From assembly GCA_035235625.1 (NCBI GenBank), contig CP141146.1, forward strand, positions 21,694,501 through 21,758,500: a stretch of DNA of 64,000 nucleotides, read 5' to 3'. The DNA is from Saururus chinensis (lineage: Eukaryota > Streptophyta > Magnoliopsida > Piperales > Saururaceae). The notes under the pieces were generated by a model. It was not told where the DNA came from and ran no database searches. It worked only from the letters and a program-made list of their open reading frames with translations. Shown here one piece after another: positions 50,506 to 63,480 of the stretch (its first letter is position 1; each line of letters begins with the position of its first letter). The position numbers were made by a program, and so were the translations under genes.

Positions 50506-53190
50506 GGGCATGGTAGGAAGACCAGCAACAGAGTTTTTGACTAATTGAGAACAATGACGGCAATGGCTCCTGCCAAATTCTTGAACATGAGAATGATGCT
50601 TTTTTACCTTTGGCACAACGTGAAGATGATGTTTCCGTGTGCAAAGAAATGGCGATTATTCAAAAATCTCATGCAACTCCATGCGGGTATAGTACACACA
50701 ACATATTGATACAGGTTTCTCAGGCGAGGACGTGTATCATCCTATCATGTACAGAATCTTACCTTATAATTACTAGTGTGAATCAAGATAGCCGACGGGC
50801 TTTGGTATTTTGATGTACGATGATTGAAAATGATCTGCAGTCTGAAGCACAGATACCGACTTCCCATCGGAGGTAGGTGAAGAAGTTCGTTTTTTTAGTT
50901 GCAATGTTGGAGTTGGTTCATGAATCATGATTAAGAATTATGTCCTAGTTAGTTCCCAAAAGATTTTTTTTAAATCATATCTAGTTCCCATATATAGTAG
51001 CATAAGTAGGTATTGTTAGTTATGTTATACTGTTTATTTTTCATAATCACTGATCATAATAAGGGAGGCTGTAGAGAAGAATACCGGCTTATATATATAA
51101 ATTGAAGCGGCATGATATGGTTAATAGCTTAATAATATTTACTTATCAAAAAAAAAATTTGAGCAAAGATTATTAGGAGACTGAGCAGATGGTGATCATC
51201 ACCAAATACATAATTAAGCATCCGTTATTTTTTAACATGGCCCCACAAAACTGGGCTTGTATGTGGTGTTGACCACCATTTGTTCGTACACTTTACCTAA
51301 CAATTTCTCACGTTTTTTACGTTCAACCAGAAGGAAAAAAACGTACTATTATTGAATAGGGACATGTAATAGCATGGGGCACACTAACCGTGGCGTGCAT
51401 CTGGCAAACAGTCCAAAGGACCAACATATGTTCTACAAACTTTTCACGCCTATGTTGCAAGACCTCTTGATTCTTCCTTTTTTTGTTTTGTTTTGTTTTC
51501 TTCTTTGTCTATAGTAAAAACTGATCTTTTGGGGATCATTCTTAGTGTTGAAACCTCTCTAATCATGTAATTTGTGCGTGTGCGCGTCTTAAATCCAAAG
51601 AAAACTCAAACATTTCTTTGCACAAATTATTTAAGTTAGAGTGGTGCTATTTCTATAACCCTAAAAATTCACTTCAAGGTTGTACCCGATTTGATTAATT
51701 CAGAGACCAAAATTAAGTTATTTTACTCTATCGCTTAGTTATTTTTTTTATATTTTTATCTTTAATTTAGCTTGTGTATACATTGGTCTACTCCAATTTA
51801 CTTCATATTACAAGAAATTTTTGTATGGTCATAAATACTCAAGTTTGAATAATTGACATATGGAGTGCATAAAACTATTTGTATCATTTGGGAGTTATTG
51901 ATGCTAGTTGTCCAGGTGGATAGACGCCTACTTTCCCCACCTACATCCCCAATGTTACCTATGATGTATTGTCCACTGATAAAGTATTTGTGCATCATTT
52001 CCAATCAAACCTATGAGCCTATCTCAACTTGTTTGCAATGAGTTAGTCATGGAGTATCCATCACTAAGTTGAAGAGATCAAGAATTTCGTTCATTCTCAC
52101 CCGGTTTCTATTTCTCATGTTTTTAGAGAAGTTTAATTCCATGATTAACCACCATGCTAAAACAGCTTGCTCAAGTTAATCCCTAATGAGCTCCATCATC
52201 TCAAATGCCTAGCCCTCTCTAATCGATCAAGCTTATGGAATTGAAGAATTAGAAAATAAGGTTAAAGTCTAGATGTAGTTACATTGTTAATTGTTGTGTT
52301 GATCTTCGGATAGTGAAGATGCTGGACGGGGCAGAGGTGAGGAAGAGAGGATAACAGTCCAGCATCACACTCGGGAACTTGGGTTGGCCTGCGGGTGAGG
52401 GGGTGGGTTAGGTTAGGTTTTTTTTCTTCTTTATACTTTCACTTAAAATGCTCCGGATCGAACCGTCGGGTCACAGGTCCAAGTGGACTGTTCAAGCGAC
52501 CAAACAACTTAACTGTTTGACCCAAAATACCTTCCAGGTTTGATCGAACCCAGTCGAGTCCCATTTTCTAAATAGTGGCTGGTAGGGCAGCAAAATATGA
52601 GAAACGTTTTTAATGCTCCATGAGCCCAGCATAAAGAACAACTATTTAAGATTAATAGCGTACTTACATACTAGCAATCAACTGTGCCTAAGCATTGTTT
52701 ACGTTGTGCTCATGGTAAGCCAGGAACATAAGAAATACTTCCCAAATATAACCCAAATATGTAAAGAGTAAAGCAAAAGACCCTGATTCCCGGAGTCATC
52801 ATAGATTTGATTTACTTGCCGATTCCGATTACCATTGCTGCCGATTGACCGAACACAAAAATAATAAGCCTTACTGCTGTGATGAGCTACTTGATCCAAC
52901 AATCAACATTGACTTGCAGTGGTGTGCATTCCCAACTGAAACGCGTACAACAGACTTTAGCTAAAGTACTCATGAATATTTTGTTTCACGTGTTGCTTAG
53001 GATGGTTAAACGTTTTTCTTGTCCTTAGTGGAAATGCCTGCCATAGCTCATTGCTTAATTGCAGAAAATATGTACTTGTAGACATTAATAATATCTCAAG
53101 ACATACTTCAGACCTGGACCTACTTGACCATGAACATAGATAATTAAAGACAAATTGTTATTATTGATGCGTACTATAGCTTACCTAAGT
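50506..53190. other. Upstream region of the ABCG gene; no gene seen
   Basis: AT-rich, with only short frames lacking known domains (for example 51798-52004 and 52699-52902). The part next to the gene should hold its control elements, but no specific site beyond the TATA candidate is supported. Confidence 0.45.
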
Positions 53191-53191
53191 G

Positions 53192-53706
53192 ATGTAGATT
53201 TATGTCTACATAAAACAGACAAATTAGACAGAGATCGAAAATAAATAATTAAAAATAAATTAATTTTTTATTATGATTTTTGAGTTGCAAATCTTCTCTG
53301 AATTATATAACATATAGAGAAAATTTAAACTAATCCTAATAGAACCAGGAGATTATTATTAATTTAATTCTAACTAAAGAAGGAGTATAAATATTAAAAA
53401 TTAGAATAAGAATCGAATCTAATCTAATATATTCTAATTTAGGGGCACAACATTCAACCTCTACTTCCGTATCGACTTGTCCTCAAGGTAACTACTTTTT
53501 CAAGGCTTGAAACATCGGATGAATGTCATTGATTAGTGAATGGAATGGTTCAAGAGTTTTTGAAAAAGTTATTTCCAACACATAAAACCAACACCTTGCT
53601 TAAAAACATCATGAGTACTTTTTCCCAAATGGAGGGTGAACCTTTTTACCAAAAAGTATAAGGACTTGCTCCTTAAATGCCCTCACCATGATTTTGAGGT
53701 CTAGAG
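53192..53706 (-). mobile_element. Degraded LTR-retrotransposon end fragment
   Basis: On the minus strand a decayed reading frame ends LEDKSIRK followed by a stop at about 53459, then GGTTGAATG and TGTTGTGCCCC, like the end of a polyprotein followed by a purine stretch and the start of an LTR (about 53452 down to 53192). Stops interrupt the frame. Class and boundaries are uncertain. Confidence 0.35.
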
Positions 53707-56402
53707 TGTAAGATTTCTAATTTTATTTTATATTAATTTATTTTTAATTATCTAAATTTGTATGGTTTTATTTTTTTGCCGGTTTAATTTGATTTTGGGA
53801 TTATGGGTTAGTTAATTATGACTTTAATAAGGTTTAATTTTATTTTTATAAGTATTAGTATCAATCTTGATTTATTCAATTTTTACTGATTTAATGATAT
53901 TTTATCCTAATTCTTTCTTAATTAATGGAGCGGACCCCGCCGTGGACCCCTCTTCCATGTTGGATGGTGTGTGAACTATTTGACCCTCTAATATTCTATT
54001 ATTTTATTTTAGTGGGTTTGGGTATGATTAAATTCATTTTTAAGACAAAAATAACCTTAATTAGCCAGTTAAGGTGTTTTAACCTATTTTCTAACCTAAC
54101 AGTTTGTTTACCTAACCCAAAACTCTTACTACTTAAGGAAAACCCTAATCTGTTTGCCAAATAGGGAATAGCTGTGTTAAAATGGAGGGAGTTCTCCACC
54201 CCCATTTCCCAAAGGACAAACTTAGATTAAGGTATGTTTTCTTGCCCTAATCACCCTTAATCTTTCGATTTTGGTCTTAATAACTTTTATCTTCATTTTC
54301 CCCATTTTGATTCTTGATTTTCTTCCATTAAAAATCTTATTTTAAATTTTAATTTAGAGCCCTAATTAGGTAATTTTCATTTTTAACCTAAGGATATCCT
54401 AAATCTATTTATTTTCAGGTTCATTTCAGTCTATTAGCTAATTTTATTTAGGTTTTAAATATTACCCTAATTTTGGGAAAGATTTCTTAAGGATTGAAGC
54501 TTTTTTATAGATTCAAAGGCTTTTCAGAGATAAAAGATATTTTTACCTTGTGTGGTTTTCTTTATTTGAGTGCATGATTTTAGGTTTATTTGAGATTTTG
54601 CTTCATTTCGAGGTTTAATGGTGATTTGTTAAAAATATGCGATTTATGGTTATTTTCTTGTGATTAAGCATGAAAATGATTAGATTCATCATGTTATAGG
54701 CTTAGATTTTGATTGTATAATGTTATATGATAAATTTTGAATTTATTTAAAATTTCAGAATGTTTTTAGTTTGAATTTTTGCAGGTTGTAGACAAACCAG
54801 AAAAGTGGACTGTTTTGACCGATTAAACGGGCAAACAGTCATTCAAACACGAGTCCATCGGTACTAAGAACGCATAATTCCGATTATGGGATAAGAAGAT
54901 ATGATGTTTTTAAATTTTAATAATGAAAAATATATATTTATAATAAAAGCGTCTAACACGCGTCAGAAATCTGACGCACGTCCACACATGTGTCAGACAA
55001 ATTGATGCGCATCAGTGACGCGTCAGACGCGTGTCAGACACGCGTCAGCCCCATTTCGTTATAAATAGTCTTCATTTCTCATTCAATTCATTTAGAAACT
55101 TATTTTCTTCATTTCTTATTCAATTTAAATCCGATTTAAGTTGTTTAAGAGGCGTTTTTACCTAAATCAAGCATGATGAACATCATGGCGGAGTTATTTT
55201 CTATTTTGAGATCTCTACAATACAAAAATATGACATTTAGTTTCGGGCTATCTAGAGTATCGTTTATTTTCTTGCGTAGAAAGAAAGTAGGGGCTCTACC
55301 CTCTCTTTAAGACATGAATACTTATATTGGTTGTCTTTGAAAGTTAATATAGATAATGCTAGTTAATTTCCATGTATATTTTGAGATTGCCTCATATACT
55401 TGTTTTATCAGTGTTTATTTCTTGAATTTAATTATGAATTATGCTTTATGTTATATATGATATAAAGAAAATCTAGCTTCACCATTATTTTAATTATACT
55501 TGAGTATAGTAAGATTGAAAGACAGTTTTATAGAATTAGTGCTCTATCAAAATAATTTTAGAAATACGTACAATCGTGCCAACCGAGTTGCTGAGATGAG
55601 ATGGAGAAAGGGTAACTGTCTCGTTGGAACAAGCGACTAACCCTACCTTTATAATCATTGTTAGTAACACAACCATGACTTGTAGAGGCGAGGCTAGGAT
55701 TTTGAAAGGTAAATCTTTGTGGAAGATTGTTTAAAGTAAATTCCCGTTTGAGTCGGGCATATAAGAGATTTAATAGTTTGGAACTCAGATTAGTAGACGT
55801 ACCGATAGAGTTCTATAATAAAGAGTACACAGTAGAATCTGGTTTGGAATCGGATGCACAGTACGTATATTAGCCTGGTGAGCCCCTAACGAAGGGCAAG
55901 ACCCCTGATTGGCCCTTAACGAAGGGCAACTATCAAGGCTACACACGCTAGGGTAGAGAGTATCATGGGAAAACTCTCTGCTCTCTAGATCCCGGCGCCC
56001 CTTGAGCACAGGTGGCTCTTCCCTCTACAAGCACGGAGTGTTTTACGGACAATCTGTAGTGGAGTAAGAGGCCGTTGCTTTGTACCCGCAGCAAATTCTT
56101 TATAATATATTATAATAAGTGTCTGGGACACTAGTAAGCCGTGAGAGCTTACAAACCCTAGAAGCATCTTCGATACGTAGGAAGAAGCCCTAGGGAAGTT
56201 TTTGGGTGAGAGGCACACCCTTACTGCTTCTTCGAAAAATATTATCTATTTACTTGATTATGTAATTTACAAACTGCCAAATGCTACATTTATGTCTAAT
56301 AGGATAAGTACTCCTACTAAGTATTTTAAAATACTCACCACCCCCCAGACCTTGCAGGGCCTGGTGTGGAATAGACGGGTGTAGAAGAAAGCAGTAAATA
56401 GA
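53707..56402 (+). mobile_element. Long LTR fragment, truncated on the right
   Basis: It starts TGTAAGATTTCTAATTTT, a form common for Ty3-type LTRs. A TATA box (GTTATAAATAG, about 55059-55069) follows a run of TCAGACGCG/ACGCGTCAG repeats (54957-55045). Leader-like sequence continues to the phrase AAATACTCACCACCCCCC near 56335, which resembles the downstream part of such LTRs. No matching right end or target duplication exists: the sequence stops at the duplication junction (56402/56403). No gag or pol is visible. Confidence 0.5.
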
Positions 56403-57304
56403 CGGGTCTAGCGGAAGGTGGAGCATAGACCGGTCAGGGCGGAGCACAGGCCAGCCAGGGCGGTGATCCGCAAGGCCGGGATAATTCGAAGGTTGTATCA
56501 CCTTTTTCCTACTCCTCATGGCCGTATCCCATTTTTGTTTCCCCTTGGCCGACTGTGATGTAGCTGCCTACCCATGCGAACACAGTAGATGGATGCAAGA
56601 GCAGGCCAGGATGTGGAGCTTTGACTCCTGGAGGCTTCCTCTCCTTCAAAGCCTTTCTCCCGATTGTGCCAGCACCCCTCATCTCCGGTGGGTGAGTGGT
56701 TGGACTGGGTGGTTGGGCTACCGGATGAAGGGAACTGATCATCTCCATCAACAAAGAGAATGGTGGTGGAGCAACCCAACGTTGGTTAGTCACAAACTGA
56801 GGTGATGCTACTGGGGAACTGGACGGAACCAGCAAGGGTGGTGGTGGGGAACCGGGGATGGCGGCAACCATGCATGTGGTGCCCACCACAATTTGTCACT
56901 GATACCAATGTTGTGAACCGGTGTCCACAACGACCTGGCAGCCCGATAATGGGAAATGAGCGGCACAAGATGGCCGAGAAAGGGGAGAGGGAGCGGCATT
57001 GCCGCTAGAAAGGAGGGAGAGGCAGGGAAGAAGACAAGAGAATTAGACAGTAGATTAATCTTGTGAGTCGGCGTACACAATGACCTGGCAACCCAATAAT
57101 GGGAAATGGGAGGGAGTGGCATGGCCGCCAGAAAGGAGGGAGAGGTAGGGAAGAAGACAGGATAATTAGACAAGAGATTAATCATTCCATCATCCAATTA
57201 GGGCATAACCCTTACACTTAAATAGATAAACTAGTGGGCTCACTAACAAGTGCCTAAGGCCCATTAACTTAATTAAAAGAAAACCACTAATAACCCTAAC
57301 TAAC

Positions 57305-58347
57305 TGTAACACCCCTAATTTTAGGTAAAAAAAAAATTCTTTGCTTTGCTTGTGTGTGTGTTGTTTGTTGCCTGTGGTTGTTTTCAAGCCCTACAATTGT
57401 TTTGTATGTTAACCGGTTAGGTTTTTGGTCCAACCCTTGTGCTCTAGGGGGGTAGGCCACTTAGGGTTTAGGGGTTAAGGGGTCCAACTTTGGTTGGAAG
57501 TCCTAAACATACTAGGAGTTGAAATTCCTACTCGTGCTAGGAGTGGGAAGTCCTAATTGTGCTTGGAGTTGTAAGTCCTACTTGTGTTTGGAGTTGGAAA
57601 TCCTACTCATGCTCGGAGTTGGATGTCCTACTCGTGCTTGGAGTTGGAAGTCCTACTCATGCTTGGAGTTGGATGTCCTAATCGTGCTTGGAGTTGGAAG
57701 TCTTACTTGTGATTGGAGTTGGATGTCCTAACCGTGCTTGGAGTTAGAAGTCTTACTCGTGCTAGGAGTTGGAAGTCCTAATCGTGCTAGGAGTTGGGAG
57801 TCCTAATCGTGCTTTGAGTTGGGAGTCCTAAGAGAATCAGTTTATTATAAGTTAGGAGGAGTCCAAGACATGTAAGAGACCCAAAATAAGATAGAGGGGT
57901 CGAAATCCATAAGCAAGGGAGAGGTCTTTAGGACTCTTTCTCAAATTCTTATCAGATTAGGAGGGGGAGAAAGATAGGACTCTTATAGAAGAGTGCACCA
58001 ACAATAGGTCAGCCATCCCATTGGTCCAACAACTCTAGAACTAGGAGGAATTCTTATAAATGGAATAGGAGGGGGCGGACCTTGTGCTTTTGGCTTGGTT
58101 CAAACTACACTTCTCCCATCATCTTCCTCTTCTTCCTTCTCCTAGCAAGGACCTCCATAACCAGCAAGTTTCTAAGGCACAAATCAGCCTCCTTTCAATT
58201 GAATTCAAGGCCTAGAAGTATAGGAAAAAGGACTAGGAGATTTGGGGACAAGTTGGTACAAGTAGGTGTTTTTTTTACACCCTTAAGCATGTAGTTTTGA
58301 TAGATATAATTCAGCCATAGTTCAGCCTGGTTTTAGGGGGTGTTACA
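57305..58347 (+). mobile_element. Solo LTR, 1.04 kb, inside a retroelement LTR
   Basis: It starts TGTAACACCCCTAATTTTAG and ends TTAGGGGGTGTTACA, with the exact 5-bp repeat CTAAC at 57300-57304 and 58348-58352. The uninterrupted site is seen in copy A (CTAACTAATCTC, about 36740). A TATA-like box (TTATAAATGG, about 58054) supports plus orientation. Absent from copy A, so it inserted after the duplication. Confidence 0.87.
57493..57832 (+). repeat. Minisatellite of 30 bp, about eleven units
   Basis: Units read GGAGTTGGAAGTCCTAMTCG followed by TGCT(T/A); variants alternate GGAAGT and GGATGT. The array lies in the solo LTR at 57305-58347. It is open in one frame as a repetitive peptide, which reflects the 30-bp (ten-codon) period and not a gene. 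Confidence 0.8.
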
Positions 58348-58449
58348 CTAACCTCTTGACATAAATGCCTTTATTAAACAATGACATAATTAGAACATAT
58401 CCTAGTAGCATGTGGACCCCAATGATAGACCTTTAGGACGTTCACAACA

Positions 58450-59677
58450 TTAGGATTCCACTGTCGGCTCTCCAAAACTCTCACATAGTTAAACTGTCCC
58501 AAACGACGGTGGAATGCTACCACATGGATGCATATCAAAAACTCGATCCTTATATAACTTTTCTCAAGCATCTATTATGAATATCTGACTTGGGCTTTTG
58601 AATAATACTTTTTTTGTAGTAACCCACCCTTTCACAAGTTAGAGTAACACATGGTCTCCGCTTTTGGGCATCCGATTTTAGGATTATAAGCACTATAACA
58701 TGCCTCATACAAATTCCTTTGGCCCATTTTATTAAAGCCTCTCATGATGGGAATACCTGCAAGTTGATAAAAACATATTAATATTGACATTTCTCATATT
58801 AATATGATATATTCCTCACAACATTTACAATTAATGAATTTACCTTATCATCAAAGAATGCAAAAGATATATACATATTTAAGATGTCGCCCTGGCTATT
58901 TAATGAACCTAAGTATATTATGTCAGGTTATATCCCCCGCTATAGAGCTAACAAAAGTTTTCAGCCTGTGTATATACATTTTTGTACTTAGCAGTGGGTA
59001 GTCCCCGTGCAGATACAAACATTGTGGCAAGGTTTACCTAGTTAATACTTGGCAGGGGGCCGTCCCCGTGAAGTGAAGAACAATGTGGCAGGGCTACCCC
59101 CCGCTAAAAAAATTACAGAAGCTTTCTTGCCTCTGATAATATTCTGGCGGAAAATATGATAAACATGTCTATGGAAGTGTAAAGACGCTATTAATGAACA
59201 AATAATACTATAAGGGAAGATAAACTTACAAAAAGGGTTCAACTTTTTGGTCGTCGGAGCTTTTTAATAGTCGCCAGATCTATAGTGTACGTCGGAGCTA
59301 CAGTGCTCGCCGGCGGCTCGAACTTAGCCTGGAGGAGGAGAAGAAAGTCTACAAAAAAAAATCACATTCTTTAGGTTAACTCGTGGGGGGGAAAAGAGAA
59401 ACGTAAATGGGGAACTAAAGAGCTAGTTAGTGGGGGAAAAGTGGGGTATAAAAGTAAAAAAAAATCTAACCTTTTTCTTTTGTTTGGGGGATACAGGGAA
59501 AAAATAGGGGTTTAAATAGAGACATTCAAAATAAAAATACAAGGGGCCGACTAGGGAGGTTTACACTCCCGCTTTGGCCTTTACCTTGACTATTAAATAA
59601 GAATTTAGTTTTCAAGATTTCCAATTCAAAACAATTATTTCTTTCAATTTTGAATTTAATAAATATATGAGCATTCC
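58450..59677. other. Flank shared by the duplication copies; no gene seen
   Basis: Counterpart of 36832-38017. It differs by an extra about 80 bp near 59030-59110 containing GGCAGGGGGCCGTCCCC and GGCAGGGCTACCCCCCGC, GC-rich inverted pairs like those of the minisatellite at 30186-30600. Confidence 0.5.
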
Positions 59678-62600
59678 CACTACAACAAATTGGAGTATTA
59701 GCGACGCTTGTAAGCGTTGCTAATAATGCTCTAAGAGTCGCTAATGTGTATTAGCGGCGTTTATAAAATGTAGCTAAATACGTTAATAAACTGCAGTCAC
59801 TATTACTTATTAGCGACACTTATCATTAAATGCCGCTAATAGTCTGAACATTAATGACATTTATATAAACGTCACTTAGCGATGCATAGATAAGTGTCGC
59901 TAATATGTAACTATTAGCAATGCTTATGATAAAACGTCGCTAATAGTTATGTATTAGCGACGCTTATCCAAGCGTTGCTAATAATAAAAAAAATATTTAA
60001 AAAATTAAAATTTTGAATAAAATAATAAAAATACGTCACTAATAAAAAAATGAAAAAAAATTATTTTTCTTGTTAGCAAAGCATAAATATATGCGTCACT
60101 AATAAGAAAAAATATAGAAAGTCTTTAGCGATGCATTGGCAAGCATCGTTAATGACTTAAAAAATTATAAAAAAATAACCCGGCGGCGGCAGGAGGGCGC
60201 CGATGGGGGATACAGAGGTTTGGGGGGTGAGCGGGGAGAGGGTGGATGTGGTGTCGGATTCCTGCCCACAAGCCCCCTCATCCGGTCTGTTGATTGGAGG
60301 AGGGGGGAGCCATGTGTAGGGGGAGGGTGTGGGGAGGGGTGGTGGGGAAGCCGAATCCGGTGGGGAGCCGACTCTGGCCCCACAGCCCCTTTCTCCTGTC
60401 GACAGACCAGAGGAGGGAACTGGGATCATGCGTGGGGGGGGGGGGGGGGGGGGGGGGTGATCATTGGTGAGAGAGGAGAGCCGGGGAAAGAGGCAAGGAG
60501 CTAGAGGGAGATCACCAATGGGTGGTCGCAGGGGGACGGTCACCAGCAAGTGGTCGCAGGGGTGTGATTGCCGAGGGTGGTCAGCTGGCTAGGAGAGGGG
60601 AACCGCAGAGAGAGGGAGGGGAGTATTAGCCGGGGGGCATCTCTCAAGGAGGTGATCGGCGGGGGTGGTCGCCGGGCGGGGCGGGGGTGATCTCCGGGGC
60701 GAGGTCACTGGCCCCGAGGAGTGTGGGGGAGATTTATAGGAGGAGAACTCCGCGCGGTTGAATTTCACCCACGCGAATGTTTTAGCGACGCTTCTAGTGG
60801 AAGTGTCACAAAAAGGGGGAAAGAGAGACAGGGAAAGAGAGAGAGAGGGAGGACAGAGAGAGAGAGGAAGGGAGGGAAGAGAGAGTGAGAGGGGGAGGGA
60901 GGAGAGAGAAAAGAGGAGAGAGAAAAGAGAGGGGAGTGGAGAGAGAAAAGAGAAGAGAGAGAAGGAGAGAGAGAGGGAGGGAGTGGAGAGAGAAAAGAGA
61001 AGAGAGAGGGAGGAGAGGAGAGAAAAAAGAGAAGAGAGAGAGAGAGGAGATCTGGTTTCTCTCCTCACTCTCTCTTCTTTCTCTCCTCACAACTCTCTTC
61101 TCTCTCTCTCCCCTCCTCTCACTCTCTCCTCTTTCTCCTCCTCTCTCTCCTTTCTCTCCCCACCTCTCTCTCCCCTCCTCTTTCTCTTCCCTCTCTCTCT
61201 CTCATTCTCTCTCTCTTTTCTCTCTCCCCCTCTCCTCTCTCTATCATCTATTTTTTTTTCTCTCTACTTATTTTACATATTATAAGGTAATAGATACCAA
61301 TAATATTAGTGATGCATATTCATATACGTCACTAATAGATTTCCTTTTTTTTATTAATTTTTAAATAAAAAATATTAAAAATTCGAAATTAAATTTTTTT
61401 TCTCTCATCTGTCTCTCCTCCCTCTCTATCTCTCCCCTACTCTCTCTCTCTTCTCTCTCCTCCCTCTCTATATCTCCCCTCATTTTTCTCTTTCTATTTA
61501 TTTTAAAATTAATAGAATAAATTATAAGGTAATAGCGACGCATATGAATATGCATTGCTAGTACTTAGGGTATTAGCGATGCATATTCGAATGTGTCCCA
61601 AATACCAACAGAATTACGCATATTTGTATGCGTCCCGAATACCAATAGTATTAGTGATGCATACGAATATGTGTCACTAATACATTTTATTTTTTGATTA
61701 ATTTTTAAATAACAAATATTAAAAAATTGAAATTTGATTTTTCTCTCTCATCTCTCTCCCCTCCTCTCTCCTCTCTCCTCTCTCTGGCCCCCTCTCCCCC
61801 TCTCCTCTCTCTATATCATCTCTCTTTTTTCTCTCTTCTCTCTCTCTTCCTTCTGTCTCTCCTCCCTCTCTATCTCTGCCCCTCCTCTCTCTCTCCCCTC
61901 TCTCTTCTCTCCCCCACCCCTCTCCATCTCTCTCTCCTCTCTCCCCTCTCTTCTCTCTCTATCATCTCTTTTTTTCTCTCTCTATTTATTTTAAAATTAA
62001 TAGAATAAATTATAAGGTAATAGCGACGCATATTCATATGCGTCACTAATATATTTTAATTTTTTATTAATTTTTAAATAAAAAATATTAAAAAACCAAA
62101 ATAAGAATTTTCTAGCTCATCTCTCTCTCCTAACTCTCTCTCTTTCCTCTCTCTCCCCTCTCCCTCTCTCTCCCCCTCTCCTCTCTCTATATCATCTCTT
62201 TTTTTTCTCTACTTATTTTAAAATTAATAGAATAAATTATAAGGCAATAGTGACGCATATGAATATGCGTTGCTAATACTTAGGGTATTAGCGCAGCATA
62301 TTCATATGCGTCCCTAATACCAATAGTATTAGTGACGCATATTTTTATGCGTCCTTAATACTAATAGTATAAGTGACACATACGAATATGTGTCACTAAT
62401 ATATTTTATTTTTTGATTAATTTTTAAATAAAAATATAATAAAAAATATTAAGAAATTAAAATTAAAAAATATTAAAAAATTGATTGAAAATTTAATATT
62501 TATTTACTATATATAGAAATAGTAAATATTCATTAAAATATATTATATTTAAGAAGTTTATTTTTATTTTTAATATATTTTTATTATATAATTATTTGTT

Positions 62601-63090
62601 AAATAAAATTAATTAATAAAGCTAATAGTGATGCATGTCATGAAGCGTCACTATTTATCAATGCTATTTGCGACGCTTGTTTAAAAGCGTCGTTAATAGT
62701 TCTAGTTTTTATTTTTTTATTTTAATTTCATTACTATTAGTGATGCTTATATTTTACATCGCTAATACTTATACTATTAGCGACGTTTTTTTATAAGCAT
62801 CGCTAATGTTAAAACTATTAGCGACAATTATGAATAAACGTCGCTAATAGTTCTGATTTTTTAAATAAATATCTTTTAGTGACATTTGAATAAATGTCGC
62901 TATTAGTGACACTTGTTTATTTTAAAGCATCGTTAATATAGTAAGTATTAGCGACACTTTAAATTAAGCGTTGCTAAAAGATGACTATTAGCGACGCATA
63001 TTATTATGCGTTGTTACTAGTTTATTTTTTTATGATGATTTTGTATGTGTCGCAAGTAGTGATTTTTGGCAACGCTTATTTTTGCGTCCC
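59678..63090. mobile_element. CACTA element of copy B, right terminus lost
   Basis: It begins CACTACAACAAATTGGAG and continues with TTAGCGACG hairpins, a GC-rich core (60180-60790), CT-rich tracts and hairpin arrays, ending GCGTCCCTCTAGTTAAATTG with no TTGTTGTAGTG terminus. It is a single-element version of the arrangement doubled in copy A and is probably closest to the ancestral layout. Confidence 0.8.
60434..60457 (+). repeat. Run of 24 G
   Basis: Counterpart of 42133-42156, with the same count, in the GC-rich core of the copy-B CACTA element. Confidence 0.8.
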
Positions 63091-63480
63091 TCTAGTTAAA
63101 TTGTGAATGATTGCATACTTAAGCCATGATTCTCAAGAATTGTTGCATTGAGATTGAGGTTCACACGCCCCTTATGCAGCCATCGGTCCACCCATACCCA
63201 TACATCAAAATTTTCTAACCATGGCATTCTAAAATTCAAGTAAATTCTGAATAAATTTATAAATGAATAAAATTAATTGACATAACAAAATGTTATTACA
63301 TAAATTGCCCACCAATTTGTAGAGGGCGATCCAGAAATTGACTGCTAACTGCCTGGATGTACACATCCATGAGGATGCCAGCACAATTTGTAAAATTAAA
63401 GCTGCTGTATTATATACAAAAAAAATTTGAATGAAGTGGCCGTATTTTATAAAAACTCAATTTGCATTGCCTCCACTGCA

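Larger units (their letters stand above)
56403..58449 (-). mobile_element. Second copy of the non-autonomous retroelement, truncated
   Basis: Contains about 500 bp of interior (proline-rich minus-strand frame 56509-56889, longer than the copy-A version because of indels) and one LTR (56909-58449, interrupted by the solo LTR at 57305-58347). The 3' LTR and most of the interior are missing because the duplication starts inside the element. The flank TTAGG at 58450-58454 equals the target repeat of copy A. Confidence 0.75.

Noticed and set aside
57519..57731. Repetitive 70-codon open frame
   Set aside because: The 30-bp minisatellite period is a multiple of three, so one frame stays open; no start context or family.
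60758..61364. Frames of 159-175 codons in the copy-B CACTA element
   Set aside because: Same low-complexity GA/CT origin as in copy A; no conserved domain.
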